Assembly (NCBI RefSeq): GCF_001547895.1
Contig: NZ_AP014627.1
Span: 6,078,001-6,142,000 of the forward strand
DNA: 64,000 nucleotides
Source of the DNA: Pseudomonas sp. Os17
Lineage (GTDB): Bacteria > Pseudomonadota > Gammaproteobacteria > Pseudomonadales > Pseudomonadaceae
Reading direction: 5' to 3'
Shown: positions 10,270 through 19,859 of the stretch, one piece after another
How positions within the stretch are numbered: position 1 is the first letter of the stretch
Layout: every line of letters starts with the position of its first letter
Made by a program: the position numbers and the translations under genes
The notes under the pieces: model-generated
The model's database searches: none
The model's input: the letters and a program-made list of their open reading frames with translations, nothing else
Told to the model about the DNA's origin: nothing

Positions 10270-12276
10270 ATGGACGTCATCCGCGACTTTCCCCATCCGA
10301 TCCGCGAGATCGAGCACTGCCTGATCCCTCTGCGTGACGGCACCCAACTGGCCGCGCGTATCTGGCTGCCGGCCGATGCCGGCACCCGGCGTTATCCGGC
10401 GATTCTCGAATACCTGCCCTACCGCAAGCGCGACGGCACCGCCGTGCGCGATGCCCTGACCCACCCCTGGATGGCGGGCCAGGGTTACGCCTGCGTGCGC
10501 GTGGACATGCGTGGCAACGGCGAATCCCAAGGCTTGATGGCCGACGAGTACCTGCCACAGGAACAACAGGACGCCCTGGAAGTGCTCGACTGGCTCTGCG
10601 CCCAACCCTGGTGCGACGGCAACCTGGGGATGATGGGCATCTCCTGGGGCGGCTTCAACGGCCTGCAGGTGGCCGCCCATCAACCCCCAGCACTGAAAGC
10701 CATCATTACCCTGTGCTCCACCGACGACCGCTACGCCGACGACATTCATTACAAGGGCGGCAACCTGTTGATGGAGAACCAGGGCTGGGCCGCCACCATG
10801 CTCAACTTCAGCGCCGCCGTACCCGACCCGCTGCTGGTACCGGACTGGCAGGCGCAATGGCAGCAACGCCTGGACGCCATGCCGCTGCTGGCGGAAACCT
10901 GGCTGCAGCATCAGACCCGTGACGACTACTGGCGCCAGGGCTCGGTGTGCGAGGACTACGCGGCGATCAAGGCCGCGGTGTACTGCATCGGCGGCTGGGG
11001 CGATGCCTACAAGAACAGCGTGCCGCGCCTGATGCAGCACCTGAATGGCCCGAAGAAAGCCCTGCTCGGCCCCTGGATCCACAAGTACCCGCACTTTGCC
11101 GTGCCCAACCCGGCCATTGGTTTTCTCCAGGAGGCCAAGCGCTGGTGGGACCACTGGCTCAAGGGCATCGACAACGGGGTGATGGACGAGCCCGCCTGCA
11201 CCTTCTACCTGCAGGACGCCGTGCCGCCCAAGGCCAGCTACGCCGAACGCCCGGGCGTCTGGGTCCGGACTGCCGGCTGGCCCGATCCACAGATCCAGTG
11301 GCAGACCTTCAGCCTCAGCGCCAGCGGGCTCAGCGCAGGAGAGCAAGCGCTGAGCGAAAGACGCAGCATCTGCTCGCCCCTGACCACCGGCCTGCATCAG
11401 GGCGAGTACTGCGCCATCTGGTTCGGCCCGGACGGCCCCACCGACCAGCGCCGGGACGACGCCCACTCGCTGTGCTTCGACAGCCAGCCCTTGAGCGAGC
11501 CCCTGGCCTTGCTGGGTGATGTGCGCCTGGATCTGCGCCTGACCTCGGACCGGCCTTGCGGGCAGATCGTCGCCCGGCTCAATGCCGTGGCCCCGGACGG
11601 TCAGGTGGCGCAGATCACCTACAGCACCCTGAACCTGGCGCTGCGCGACGACTTCGCCGTGGCCAGCCCACCCGAGCCCGGCGCGCCCCTGCAGGTGCGC
11701 TTCAACCTCGACCATGTCGGTTATCGCCTGCCGGCCGGCTATCGCCTGCGCCTGGCGTTGAGCACCGCCAGTTTCCCCTTGCTGTGGCCAGCCCGGGAGC
11801 TGACCACCCTGACCCTGCTGCCCGAGCTGCAGAGCGTGCAATTGCCGGTGTTCATCGGCAAACCCGTGGCGTGTCCGTTCGAAGCCCCGCAAAGCGCGCC
11901 GCCGGCCAACCTGGAAATCATCCGCGCCGCCGCCCCCAAGCGCACCCTCAGCGAAGACGTGGCCAGCGGCGAAGTCTGCGTGCGTATCGATGACGATCTG
12001 GGCGCCATGCGCTTGCTCGATCACGGCCTGTGGGTCGACCAGCGCTGCACCGAGCAATACCGCACCCTGCCCTGGGACCCGCTGTCGACCCGGGCCGACA
12101 TCCAATGGCACTACCGGGCCGGCCGCGGCACCTGGTCGGTGGAGGTGGACAGCACCCTGGGCCTGCACGCCGACGCGCAATGGTTCTACCTGCGCGCCAC
12201 CCAGGTTGCGCGACTCGATGGCCGGCAGATCCATCAACGCCAGTGGCACAAACGGATCGCCCGATCCACGCTGTAA
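10270..12276 (+). CDS. CocE/NonD-family alpha/beta hydrolase (X-Pro dipeptidyl-peptidase / cocaine-esterase type)
   Basis: 668 residues. The N-terminal alpha/beta-hydrolase domain contains RDGTQLAARIWLP, the oxyanion-region RVDMRGNGES and the nucleophile elbow GISWGG with Ser125. GGWGD supplies Asp245 and GPWIHKY supplies His271, giving a complete Ser-Asp-His triad in CocE spacing. The C-terminal beta-jellyroll domain (GDVRLDLRLTSDRPCGQIVARL, GYRLPAGYRLRLALS) is the standard CocE/PepX C-terminal domain. The protein lacks a signal peptide, so it should be cytoplasmic. Family members cleave esters or Xaa-Pro amides. Genetic linkage to a quaternary-ammonium transporter suggests a substrate with a charged amine and a hydrolysable acyl group, but this is inference. 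RBS GGAG lies eight bases upstream. Confidence 0.9.
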   Translation: MDVIRDFPHPIREIEHCLIPLRDGTQLAARIWLPADAGTRRYPAILEYLPYRKRDGTAVRDALTHPWMAGQGYACVRVDMRGNGESQGLMADEYLPQEQQDALEVLDWLCAQPWCDGNLGMMGISWGGFNGLQVAAHQPPALKAIITLCSTDDRYADDIHYKGGNLLMENQGWAATMLNFSAAVPDPLLVPDWQAQWQQRLDAMPLLAETWLQHQTRDDYWRQGSVCEDYAAIKAAVYCIGGWGDAYKNSVPRLMQHLNGPKKALLGPWIHKYPHFAVPNPAIGFLQEAKRWWDHWLKGIDNGVMDEPACTFYLQDAVPPKASYAERPGVWVRTAGWPDPQIQWQTFSLSASGLSAGEQALSERRSICSPLTTGLHQGEYCAIWFGPDGPTDQRRDDAHSLCFDSQPLSEPLALLGDVRLDLRLTSDRPCGQIVARLNAVAPDGQVAQITYSTLNLALRDDFAVASPPEPGAPLQVRFNLDHVGYRLPAGYRLRLALSTASFPLLWPARELTTLTLLPELQSVQLPVFIGKPVACPFEAPQSAPPANLEIIRAAAPKRTLSEDVASGEVCVRIDDDLGAMRLLDHGLWVDQRCTEQYRTLPWDPLSTRADIQWHYRAGRGTWSVEVDSTLGLHADAQWFYLRATQVARLDGRQIHQRQWHKRIARSTL

Positions 12277-12354
12277 AGCGTGGCAGGATGCCCAATCTCC
12301 GAGACACGGCGGGACGCAGGACACAGCGCCCGCCCCCTGCAGACTGGTACCCGC

Positions 12355-13293
12355 ATGTCGCATCGAAACGTCGATCTGCCCCCTCTCAACTGCCTGCAGC
12401 CTTTCGAGGCCGTGGCCCGTCATTTGAGCTTTACCCGGGCCGCCCAGGAACTGAACCTGACCCAGAGCGCGGTCAGCCGCCAGATCAAGCGGCTGGAGGA
12501 AAACCTCGCCCGGCCGCTGTTCCACCGCCACAACCTGGGCATCAGCCTGACCCCGGCGGGCGAGCGCTACTTTCGCACCATCCAGCGCCTGCTGCGCGAG
12601 CTGGACCGCGAGTCCGCGGAACTGCGCCGCCGCGGCGCCGAGCGCCAACTGACCCTGGCCAGCACCCCGACCATCAGCTCGATCTGGCTGGCGCGCCTGC
12701 TGCCGGCGTTCCAGAGCCTGTATCCGGAGCTGGACATCCGCATCCTCTGCAGTGAAAGCCCCTTGCACCTGGATGTCAGCGAGTACGACCTGGGACTGTT
12801 CTATCACCTGGACGAGTTGCCGGCGCCCCTGGGCCTGGAGCTGACCCCGGTATTTGCCGGGGAGCAGGTGATCTGCGTATGCAGCCCGGACTACCTGAGC
12901 CGCAAGGGGCCGATTCGCGACCCGCAACACCTGCTGCAGGAACACCGGCTGCTGATCGTCGAGGACCACTATCACGACTGGCTGACCTGGTCCGACTGGT
13001 TCAGCGCCGTGGGCGCGACCTATCACTCCCCGCAACACGCCCTGCGCACCAACAGCTACCAGTTGCTGATGCAGTCGGCGGTGATGGGCCAGGGCGTGGC
13101 CCTGGGCTGGGAAAGCCTGCTGCAGGACGAACTCGCCGCCGGACGCCTGCAACGCGCACTGCCGCAGCGCATGCCCAGCCGCGGGCGCCTGAACCTGATG
13201 CAACCGCACCACCGCAATCCGCCCACCGCCGTGCGCCGCTTTCGCCAATGGCTGCTGGAGCATGCCCATCTGGCCCACGAAACCGGTCCTTGA
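12355..13293 (+). CDS. LysR-family transcriptional regulator (GcvA-like)
   Basis: 312 residues starting at the ATG at 12355 (MSHRNVDLPPLNCLQPFEAV). The N-terminal winged helix-turn-helix is evident in LSFTRAAQELNLTQSAVSRQ followed by IKRLEENLARPLF. The effector domain, including the GQGVALGWESLL segment near the C-terminus, places it near GcvA-type LysR proteins. It is on the same strand as, and 78 bases after, the CocE-type hydrolase and 21 bases before an MFS transporter, so it probably controls this island. LysR genes are more often divergent from their targets; here no divergent partner exists. Confidence 0.88.
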   Translation: MSHRNVDLPPLNCLQPFEAVARHLSFTRAAQELNLTQSAVSRQIKRLEENLARPLFHRHNLGISLTPAGERYFRTIQRLLRELDRESAELRRRGAERQLTLASTPTISSIWLARLLPAFQSLYPELDIRILCSESPLHLDVSEYDLGLFYHLDELPAPLGLELTPVFAGEQVICVCSPDYLSRKGPIRDPQHLLQEHRLLIVEDHYHDWLTWSDWFSAVGATYHSPQHALRTNSYQLLMQSAVMGQGVALGWESLLQDELAAGRLQRALPQRMPSRGRLNLMQPHHRNPPTAVRRFRQWLLEHAHLAHETGP

Positions 13294-13314
13294 CCGCCCA
13301 GACCTGACGACTTC

Positions 13315-14484
13315 ATGAACCTGACCCTGCTGACATTTCCCGCGCTGTACTGCGCCACCCTCCTGATGCTCACCGGCAACGGGCTGTTCTTCAGCTATAT
13401 CGGCCTGCGCCTGACCGGCGACGGGGTTGGTGAACTGTGGATCGGCGGCCTGACTGCGGCCTACTACGCCGGCATGGTCGGCGGCGCCAAGTTCGGCCAT
13501 CGGATGATCGCCGCGGTTGGCCACATCCGTTCCTACGTCGCCTGCGCAGGTGCCGCGACCATGATCGTGCTCCTGCACATGCTGTTCGAGGCGCTGTGGC
13601 TGTGGCTGGCGCTGCGCTTCATCACCGGCCTGGTGATGATGAACCAGTACATGGTGATCGAAAGCTGGCTCAACGAGCAGGCAGGCAACCAGCAGCGTGG
13701 CGCGGTATTCGCCGGCTACATGGTGGCGGTGTCCCTGGGCCTGATCCTCGGCCAGGGGGTGCTGATCTGGCGCCCCGAGCTGGACTTCAAGCCGCTACTG
13801 ATCGTCGCCCTGTGTTTCGCCGCCTGCCTGTTGCCCGTCGCCCTGACCCGGCGCCTGCACCCGGCCAGACTGGAGGCGGCGCCGCTGCAGATCGGCTTTT
13901 TCTGGCAGCGGGTGCCGCAAGCCCTGAGCACGGTATTTGTCACCGGGCTGCTGGTGGGTTCGTTCTATGCCCTGGCACCGGTGTTCATCACCTTGAGCGG
14001 CCTGGACACGGCCCAGGCCGGCACCTTCGTCGCCGTGGCGATCCTCGCCGGCCTGTGCGGCCAGTGGCCGCTCGGCTGGCTTTCGGATCGCCTCGACCGC
14101 GCGCGGCTGATCCGCGCCTGCGCACTGCTGCTGTGCCTGGTGAGCGTGCCTTTGTGGGGGCTGTTCAGTCTGTCGTTCACCTGGATGTTGCTGTTCGCCT
14201 GCCTCAGCGGCCTGCTGCTGTTCAGCCTCTACCCACTGGCAGTCGCCCTGGCCAACGAGCACATCGAACAATCCCGACGCGTGGCCCTGAGCGCCATGCT
14301 CCTGGCCACCCGCGGTGTTGGCGCCTGCCTGGGCCCCTTGCTCAGCGGCGCCCTGATGGACCTCTACGGGCACCACGTCTTCTACCTGATGTTTTCGGCG
14401 TTCGCCCTGCTGCTGGCCTGGCGGGTACAACCGAGCAAGGTCAGCGAGGAATTTCGGGGCGAGGCCGATACCGGTTCCCCCTGA
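13315..14484 (+). CDS. MFS transporter (YcaD-like)
   Basis: 389 residues with twelve predicted membrane helices. MFS features are GGLTAAYYAGMVGGAKFGHR in loop 2-3, RFITGLVMMNQYMVIESWLN in helix 4-5 and the loop 8-9 motif GWLSDRLDRARLI. The MVIESWLNE segment is typical of the YcaD/UMF2 subgroup, whose substrates are mostly unknown. It follows the LysR gene by 21 bases and ends the accessory island. An exporter or importer for the compound handled by the BCCT/porin/hydrolase genes is the simplest idea. Confidence 0.85.
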   Translation: MNLTLLTFPALYCATLLMLTGNGLFFSYIGLRLTGDGVGELWIGGLTAAYYAGMVGGAKFGHRMIAAVGHIRSYVACAGAATMIVLLHMLFEALWLWLALRFITGLVMMNQYMVIESWLNEQAGNQQRGAVFAGYMVAVSLGLILGQGVLIWRPELDFKPLLIVALCFAACLLPVALTRRLHPARLEAAPLQIGFFWQRVPQALSTVFVTGLLVGSFYALAPVFITLSGLDTAQAGTFVAVAILAGLCGQWPLGWLSDRLDRARLIRACALLLCLVSVPLWGLFSLSFTWMLLFACLSGLLLFSLYPLAVALANEHIEQSRRVALSAMLLATRGVGACLGPLLSGALMDLYGHHVFYLMFSAFALLLAWRVQPSKVSEEFRGEADTGSP

Positions 14485-14612
14485 TACCGCCGCGGTGCAA
14501 GTGAAGGTCAAGCCGGATCGCTCGTCAAAGCCCCTCCAAAACGCCTCCTTGCACCGGCCCGCAGGGCGCCTGGCGCCACCCGGGTCCGAGTGTGCCAGCG
14601 AGCGCTTCTCAT

Positions 14613-14641
14613 TTGCCCGAAACCCCGGTGTCTGCTAGTGT
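14613..14641 (+). promoter_or_regulatory. Candidate sigma70 promoter for xseB-ispA-dxs
   Basis: TTGCCC (14613-14618) and TAGTGT (14636-14641) are separated by 17 bases and lie about 35 bases before the xseB start. The match to the consensus is moderate. No other good pair was seen in this 190-base gap. Confidence 0.4.
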
Positions 14642-14674
14642 CGCGCCGGTTTAACGTCAACCGGGATAGCCGCC

Positions 14675-14917
14675 ATGGCCCGCAAAAAAGCTGCCTTAGA
14701 TTTCGAACAATCCCTCGCCGACCTGCAAACCCTGGTCGAGCGTCTGGAGAACGGCGAGCTGTCGCTGGAAGACTCGTTGACCGCCTTTGAACAAGGCATC
14801 GGCCTGACCCGTGATTGCCAGGCCGCCCTGGCCCAGGCCGAGCAGAAGGTGCAGATCCTGCTGGAACGCGACGGCGAACTGGCCGAACAACCCTTCGATG
14901 CGGAACAGCCAGAATGA
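14675..14917 (+). CDS. xseB: Exodeoxyribonuclease VII small subunit
   Basis: 80 residues, the usual XseB length. The sequence [35 protein letters not shown] contains the two-helix hairpin typical of XseB, which binds the long C-terminal coiled coil of the XseA large subunit in the cytoplasm. Exonuclease VII degrades single-stranded DNA to oligonucleotides. The stop overlaps the ispA start as ATGA, the arrangement seen widely in gammaproteobacteria. xseA is not in this window. The start is supported by GGGATAG ten bases upstream. Confidence 0.95.
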   Translation: MARKKAALDFEQSLADLQTLVERLENGELSLEDSLTAFEQGIGLTRDCQAALAQAEQKVQILLERDGELAEQPFDAEQPE

Positions 14918-15801
14918 TTGCCGCTTATCAGGCCGCCAGCCAGGCCCGCGTCGACGCTGCAATGCACACCCTGTTCACCGCTCCCAGCCCCGAACTTGCC
15001 CGTCTTTATGAAGCCATGCGCTACAGCGTGATGAATGGCGGCAAGCGCGTGCGCCCGCTGCTGGCCTATGCCGCCTGCGAGGCCCTGGGCGGTCGGCCCG
15101 AACAAGCCAACGGCGCGGCCTGCGCGGTGGAACTGATTCACGCCTACTCCCTGGTCCACGACGACCTGCCGGCCATGGACGATGACGATCTGCGGCGCGG
15201 CCAGCCCACCACCCACAAAGCCTTCGACGAAGCCTGCGCGATTCTCGCCGGCGACGGCCTGCAGAGCCTGGCGTTCAGTGCCCTACTGGACCCGGGCCTG
15301 AGCGACGCCAGCGCCGAGATCCGGCTGCGCATGGTCACCACCCTGGCCCAGGCCGCAGGCCCGGCGGGCATGGTGGGCGGCCAGGCCATCGACCTGGGCT
15401 CGGTAGGCCTCAAGCTCGATCAGCAAGCCCTGGAATACATGCATCGGCACAAGACCGGCGCGCTGATCGAAGCCAGCGTGATCCTCGGCGCCCTGGCCAG
15501 CGGCCGGGCCGAGAAAGACGAGCTCAAATCCCTGCAGACCTACGCTCAGGCTGTCGGCCTGGCGTTCCAGGTGCAGGACGACATCCTCGACGTCGAAAGC
15601 GATACCGCCACCCTGGGCAAGCGCCAGGGCGCCGACATCGCCCGGGACAAACCGACCTACCCGGCACTGCTGGGGCTGGCCGCGGCCAAGGAATACGCTC
15701 TGGAGCTGCGGGACCAGGCGCTGCATGCGCTGCGTCCGTTTGACGCAGCGGCCGAGCCCCTGCGCGAGCTGGCGCGGTATATCGTCGAGCGCCGCCACTG
15801 A
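14914..15801 (+). CDS. ispA: (2E,6E)-farnesyl diphosphate synthase
   Basis: 295 residues from the ATG at 14914. It condenses dimethylallyl or geranyl diphosphate with isopentenyl diphosphate to give farnesyl diphosphate. The substrate-binding aspartate-rich motifs are present: DDLPAMD at 83-89, extended to DDDD, and DDILD at 222-226. GGKRVRPLL near residue 42 and the chain-length region AYSLVHDD are standard for short-chain bacterial IspA. Its partners are xseB (overlap) and dxs (101 bases downstream), forming the conserved Pseudomonas isoprenoid block. Farnesyl diphosphate feeds ubiquinone and undecaprenyl phosphate, and could also serve the UbiA-type enzyme EboC encoded at 46102. Confidence 0.96.
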   Translation: MIAAYQAASQARVDAAMHTLFTAPSPELARLYEAMRYSVMNGGKRVRPLLAYAACEALGGRPEQANGAACAVELIHAYSLVHDDLPAMDDDDLRRGQPTTHKAFDEACAILAGDGLQSLAFSALLDPGLSDASAEIRLRMVTTLAQAAGPAGMVGGQAIDLGSVGLKLDQQALEYMHRHKTGALIEASVILGALASGRAEKDELKSLQTYAQAVGLAFQVQDDILDVESDTATLGKRQGADIARDKPTYPALLGLAAAKEYALELRDQALHALRPFDAAAEPLRELARYIVERRH

Positions 15802-15902
15802 TCGACGCGCCGCATATCGGCCAAGTTCGGCGCTCTGCGTGGGCAGCTTGCGATGCATAAGGTAAACTGCCGCCTCTTTCTATACCTATAACGATTCGCC
15901 TG

Positions 15903-17801
15903 ATGCCCACGACGTTTCATGAGATTCCCCGCAAACGCCCGACCACGCCGCTGCTCGACCGTGCCCAGACGCCGGACGGCCTGCGCCGGTTAGGTGAAGC
16001 CGAGCTGGAAACCCTGGCCGATGAATTGCGCCTGGAATTGCTCTACACGGTCGGCCAGACCGGCGGGCACTTCGGTGCCGGCCTCGGCGTCATCGAGCTG
16101 ACCATCGCGTTGCATTACGTGTTCGACACCCCGGACGACCGGCTGGTGTGGGACGTGGGTCACCAGGCGTATCCGCACAAGATCCTCACCGGTCGTCGCG
16201 AACAGATGGCCACCCTGCGCCAGAAAGACGGCCTGGCGGCCTTCCCGCGGCGCTCCGAGAGCGAGTACGACACCTTCGGCGTCGGCCACTCCAGCACCTC
16301 CATCAGTGCCGCGCTGGGCATGGCCATCGCCGCCCGCCTGCAGCACAGCGAACGCAAGGCCATCGCGGTGATCGGCGACGGCGCCCTGACCGCGGGCATG
16401 GCCTTCGAGGCGCTGAACCACGCGCCGGAAGTGGACGCCAACATGCTGGTGATCCTCAACGACAACGACATGTCGATCTCACGCAATGTCGGCGGGCTGT
16501 CCAACTACCTGGCCAAGATTCTCTCCAGCCGCACCTACGCCAGCATGCGCGAAGGCAGCAAGAAAGTGCTGTCGCGCCTGCCCGGTGCCTGGGAAATCGC
16601 CCGCCGCACCGAAGAATACGCCAAGGGCATGCTGGTGCCCGGCACCCTGTTCGAAGAGCTGGGCTGGAACTACATCGGCCCCATCGACGGCCACGACCTG
16701 CCGACCCTGATCGCCACCCTGCGCAACATGCGCGACCTCAAGGGCCCGCAGTTCCTGCATGTGGTGACCAAGAAGGGCAAGGGCTTCGCCCCGGCGGAAG
16801 TCGACCCGATCGGCTACCACGCCATCACCAAGCTGGAACCCCTGGATGCTCCGGCGGCCGCGCCGAAAAAGGCCGGCGGTCCGAAGTACTCCGGCGTGTT
16901 TGGCGAGTGGCTGTGCGACATGGCCGCCGCCGACCCGCGCCTGGTGGGCATCACCCCGGCAATGAAGGAAGGCTCGGACCTGGTGGCCTTCAGCGAGCGT
17001 TTCCCGCTGCGCTATTTCGACGTGGCGATTGCCGAGCAGCATGCGGTGACCCTGGCGGCCGGCATGGCCTGCGAAGGCGCCAAGCCGGTGGTGGCGATCT
17101 ACTCCACCTTCCTGCAGCGCGGCTATGACCAACTGATCCACGACGTGGCGGTGCAGAACCTCGACGTGCTGTTCGCCATCGACCGCGCCGGACTGGTGGG
17201 CGAAGACGGCCCGACCCACGCCGGCAGCTTCGACCTGTCCTACCTGCGCTGCATCCCCGGCATGCTGGTGATGACGCCGAGCGACGAGAACGAGTTGCGC
17301 AAGATGCTCAGCACCGGGCACCTGTACAACGGCCCCGCCGCCGTGCGCTACCCGCGCGGCACCGGCCCCAACGCGCCGATCGACAAGGACCTGGAACCGA
17401 TCGAGATCGGCAAGGGCGTGATCCGTCGCCAGGGCAAACAGGTCGCGTTGCTGGTGTTCGGCGTGCAATTGGCCGAAGCCCTGCAAGTGGCCGAAAAGCT
17501 CGACGCCACCGTGGTCGACATGCGTTTCGTCAAACCCCTGGATGAAGCCCTGGTGCGCGAGATCGCCGGCAGCCATGAACTGCTGGTGACCATTGAAGAG
17601 AACGCCATCATGGGCGGCGCCGGTGGCGCGGTCAGCGAGTTTTTGGCCCGCGAAAGCATCCTCAAGCCGATCCTGCACCTGGGCTTGCCCGACGCCTACG
17701 TCGAGCACGCCAAACCGGCGCAGATGCTTGCCGAATGCGGGCTCGACGAAGCCGGCATCGAAGCCTCGGTGCGCCAGCGCCTGGAGTTGCTGGGCCTGTA
17801 A
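15903..17801 (+). CDS. dxs: 1-deoxy-D-xylulose-5-phosphate synthase
   Basis: 632 residues, normal for Dxs. It makes deoxyxylulose phosphate from pyruvate and glyceraldehyde 3-phosphate with thiamine diphosphate, the first step of the MEP pathway and also a source of thiamine and pyridoxal precursors. [18 protein letters not shown], the diphosphate-binding [16 protein letters not shown] through NDNDMSIS, and the transketolase-type segment [15 protein letters not shown] are all intact. The start at 15903 ([13 protein letters not shown]) is the typical Pseudomonas N-terminus. A GC-rich hairpin follows the stop. Confidence 0.97.
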   Translation: MPTTFHEIPRKRPTTPLLDRAQTPDGLRRLGEAELETLADELRLELLYTVGQTGGHFGAGLGVIELTIALHYVFDTPDDRLVWDVGHQAYPHKILTGRREQMATLRQKDGLAAFPRRSESEYDTFGVGHSSTSISAALGMAIAARLQHSERKAIAVIGDGALTAGMAFEALNHAPEVDANMLVILNDNDMSISRNVGGLSNYLAKILSSRTYASMREGSKKVLSRLPGAWEIARRTEEYAKGMLVPGTLFEELGWNYIGPIDGHDLPTLIATLRNMRDLKGPQFLHVVTKKGKGFAPAEVDPIGYHAITKLEPLDAPAAAPKKAGGPKYSGVFGEWLCDMAAADPRLVGITPAMKEGSDLVAFSERFPLRYFDVAIAEQHAVTLAAGMACEGAKPVVAIYSTFLQRGYDQLIHDVAVQNLDVLFAIDRAGLVGEDGPTHAGSFDLSYLRCIPGMLVMTPSDENELRKMLSTGHLYNGPAAVRYPRGTGPNAPIDKDLEPIEIGKGVIRRQGKQVALLVFGVQLAEALQVAEKLDATVVDMRFVKPLDEALVREIAGSHELLVTIEENAIMGGAGGAVSEFLARESILKPILHLGLPDAYVEHAKPAQMLAECGLDEAGIEASVRQRLELLGL

Positions 17802-17816
17802 TCGCCACACGCGACT

Positions 17817-17843
17817 GCGGACGCCCGCCACGCGGGCGTCCGC
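17817..17843 (+). terminator. Hairpin after dxs, probable terminator
   Basis: An 11-base perfect stem (17817-17827 GCGGACGCCCG with 17833-17843 CGGGCGTCCGC) and a 5-base loop, starting 15 bases after the dxs stop. No run of T follows, so it may act weakly or with Rho. It separates dxs from the btuB-type gene. Confidence 0.6.
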
Positions 17844-17902
17844 TGCACGACCTGCCCTTTCGCTGCCCGCGGCCAAGGCCGCAGTGCGCTAATGGAATAG
17901 CC

Positions 17903-19793
17903 ATGCAACTTGCTCGCTTTGCCCTACCCCTTTGCCTCCTGCCTTGTACCGAACTTCTGGCCGAGCCCCTCGAGCGCGACCAGGCCCTGAAACTGCCCGA
18001 GATGCTGATCAGTGCCAACCGACAGGTGGAAGCTCGCAACGACAGCAGCGCGGCGAACACGGTATTCACCCGGGAAGATATCGACCGCCTGCAACCCACC
18101 AGCCTGACCGACCTGCTGCAACGGGTGCCCGGGGTGCAGGTTGCCCAGAGCGGCGGACGCGGCAACCTGCCGAACATCTTCATTCGCGGCACCAACTCGG
18201 CCCAGAGCCTGGTGCTGGTGGATGGCCAGCGCATCAGCAGTTCATCCTCCGGCGACAGCAACCTGCAATTCATCAGCGTCGAGCAGATCGAGCGGGTGGA
18301 AGTGCTGCGCGGCTCGCGCTCGGTGATCTACGGCAGCGATGCCATTGGCGGGGTAATCCAGATCTTCACCCGGCGCGGCGCCGACTCGGGACTGCACGGG
18401 CGCATGCGCATCGCCGCCGGTAGCAACCAGACCTGGGAGCGCAGCCTGGGACTGTCCGGCGGCGACGCCCAGACCCGATTCAGCCTCGGCGCCAACCTGG
18501 ATGAAAGTGCCGGTATCGACTGGACTCGCCCGTCGTTTCCCAGCGATGCCGACCACGATGGCTATCGCAACAGGTCCCTGAGCCTGACCCTCAGCCACGC
18601 CTTGAGCGATGACCTGGAGCTGGGTTTCAACCTGCTGGATAACCGTGGTCGCAGCCGCTATGACAACCCTTTCGGACGCTACGACTCCAACTACAACGTC
18701 TTCGCCCAAGACCCTTACACCGACTTCAGTGTCAGCAGCCTCAGCGGCTATCTCGACGCGAACATCCATGACAACTGGCAATCGCGGGTCGAGCTCGGAC
18801 ACAGCGAAAACCGTGACCTCAAGCGCGACAAGCTCAGTGATGAGCGCAGCGTGTTCAACACCTACCGCGACTCGCTGAACTGGCAGAACGCTGCGCCTGG
18901 ATGAAGACAACAGCCTGATCTTGGGGGCGGACTGGTACGAGGATCGACTCAACACCAGCCCGGTCCGCTTTGCCGAAGACAGCCGCTGGAACCGCGCCGC
19001 CTTTATTCAGCATCGTTTTCACGGCGACAGTTTTTCCACCGAACTGGGTCTGCGCCGCGACCAGAACCAGCAGTACGGCAGCCAGAACACCTGGAGCGGC
19101 ACCTTCACTCTGCCGCTGAATCCGGACAACGACCTGCTGCTGTCCTACAGCGAAGGCTTTCGGGCGCCGAATTTCAGCGACCTGTATTACCCGGGTTTCA
19201 GCAACCCGACCCTCAAGCCGGAACACTCAAAAAGCTATGAGTTGCAGTGGCGCAGCCAGCTGACGCCAGACAGCCGCCTGGAAGCCTCGATCTACCGTAC
19301 CGATATCAAGGACGCGATTATTTATGACCGCGTCGCCCAGCGCCCGGAAAACGTCGGCGCCGCGAGGATCAACGGTTTCGAGGCAACCCTGAAACAAACA
19401 CTGTTCGGCTGGCAAAGCAGCCTCGGTGCCGCGTTCATCGATCCGCGCAATCGTCAGGATGGCCATCAACTGCCACGTCGAGCCCGCCGTACCTTGAATC
19501 TGGATCTGGACCGGCAGTTCGGCGACCTGGCGTTCGGCGCCAGCTGGCAATTGGTGAGCAGGAGTTATGAAGACCTGAGCGTGAAGAAACAGGTGCCTGT
19601 GGGCGGCTATGGCGTGTTCGGGCTGCGCGGTAGCTGGGCAGTCAATCAGGAACTCAAGCTGGACCTGAAGCTCGACAACCTCTTCGACAAGGCCTATAGC
19701 CGCGCGCTCTACGAGTACGACGGCAACGATTATGGCTACCGCACCGAAGGCCGCGCCTGGATGTTCGGCGTGACCTGGACGCCCGAGTTGTAA
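17903..19793 (+). pseudogene. btuB: BtuB-type TonB-dependent receptor, interrupted by a frameshift near 18890
   Basis: The ATG at 17903 opens a signal peptide and a TonB-box-like LPEMLISA, then a plug domain (TNSAQSLVLVDGQRISS, RVEVLRGSRSVIYGSDAIGG) typical of vitamin B12 receptors. The frame ends at a TGA at 18902 after LNWQNAAPG. The barrel continues in another frame from 18891 (LRLDEDNSLILGADWYEDRL) to the stop at 19793. Joining the frames gives about 629 residues, the normal BtuB length. The break lies in the GC-alternating stretch AACGCTGCGCC and is explained by loss of two bases or gain of one. It may be a real inactivation or a sequencing/assembly error. A btuF-type gene is convergent with it. 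No cobalamin riboswitch is evident in the 100-base leader. Confidence 0.82.
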
Positions 19794-19831
19794 CCCCCCG
19801 CCTCGCCCACACACCGGCTCCTGCTGAACCC

Positions 19832-19854
19832 GTAGGAGCCGGCTTGCCGGCGAA
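19832..19854 (+). repeat. Single REP element between btuB and btuF
   Basis: GTAGGAGCCGGCTTGCCGG-CGAA, the Pseudomonas REP family form with the stem GCCGGC/GCCGGC around TT. It lies in the 66-base gap between convergent genes, a favoured place for such elements. Related copies are at 30749-30817. Confidence 0.75.
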
Positions 19855-19859
19855 GGGAC

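Noticed and set aside
17802..17902. Possible cobalamin riboswitch upstream of the btuB-type gene
   Set aside because: Only 100 bases, a hairpin for dxs, and no B12-box-like core sequence.
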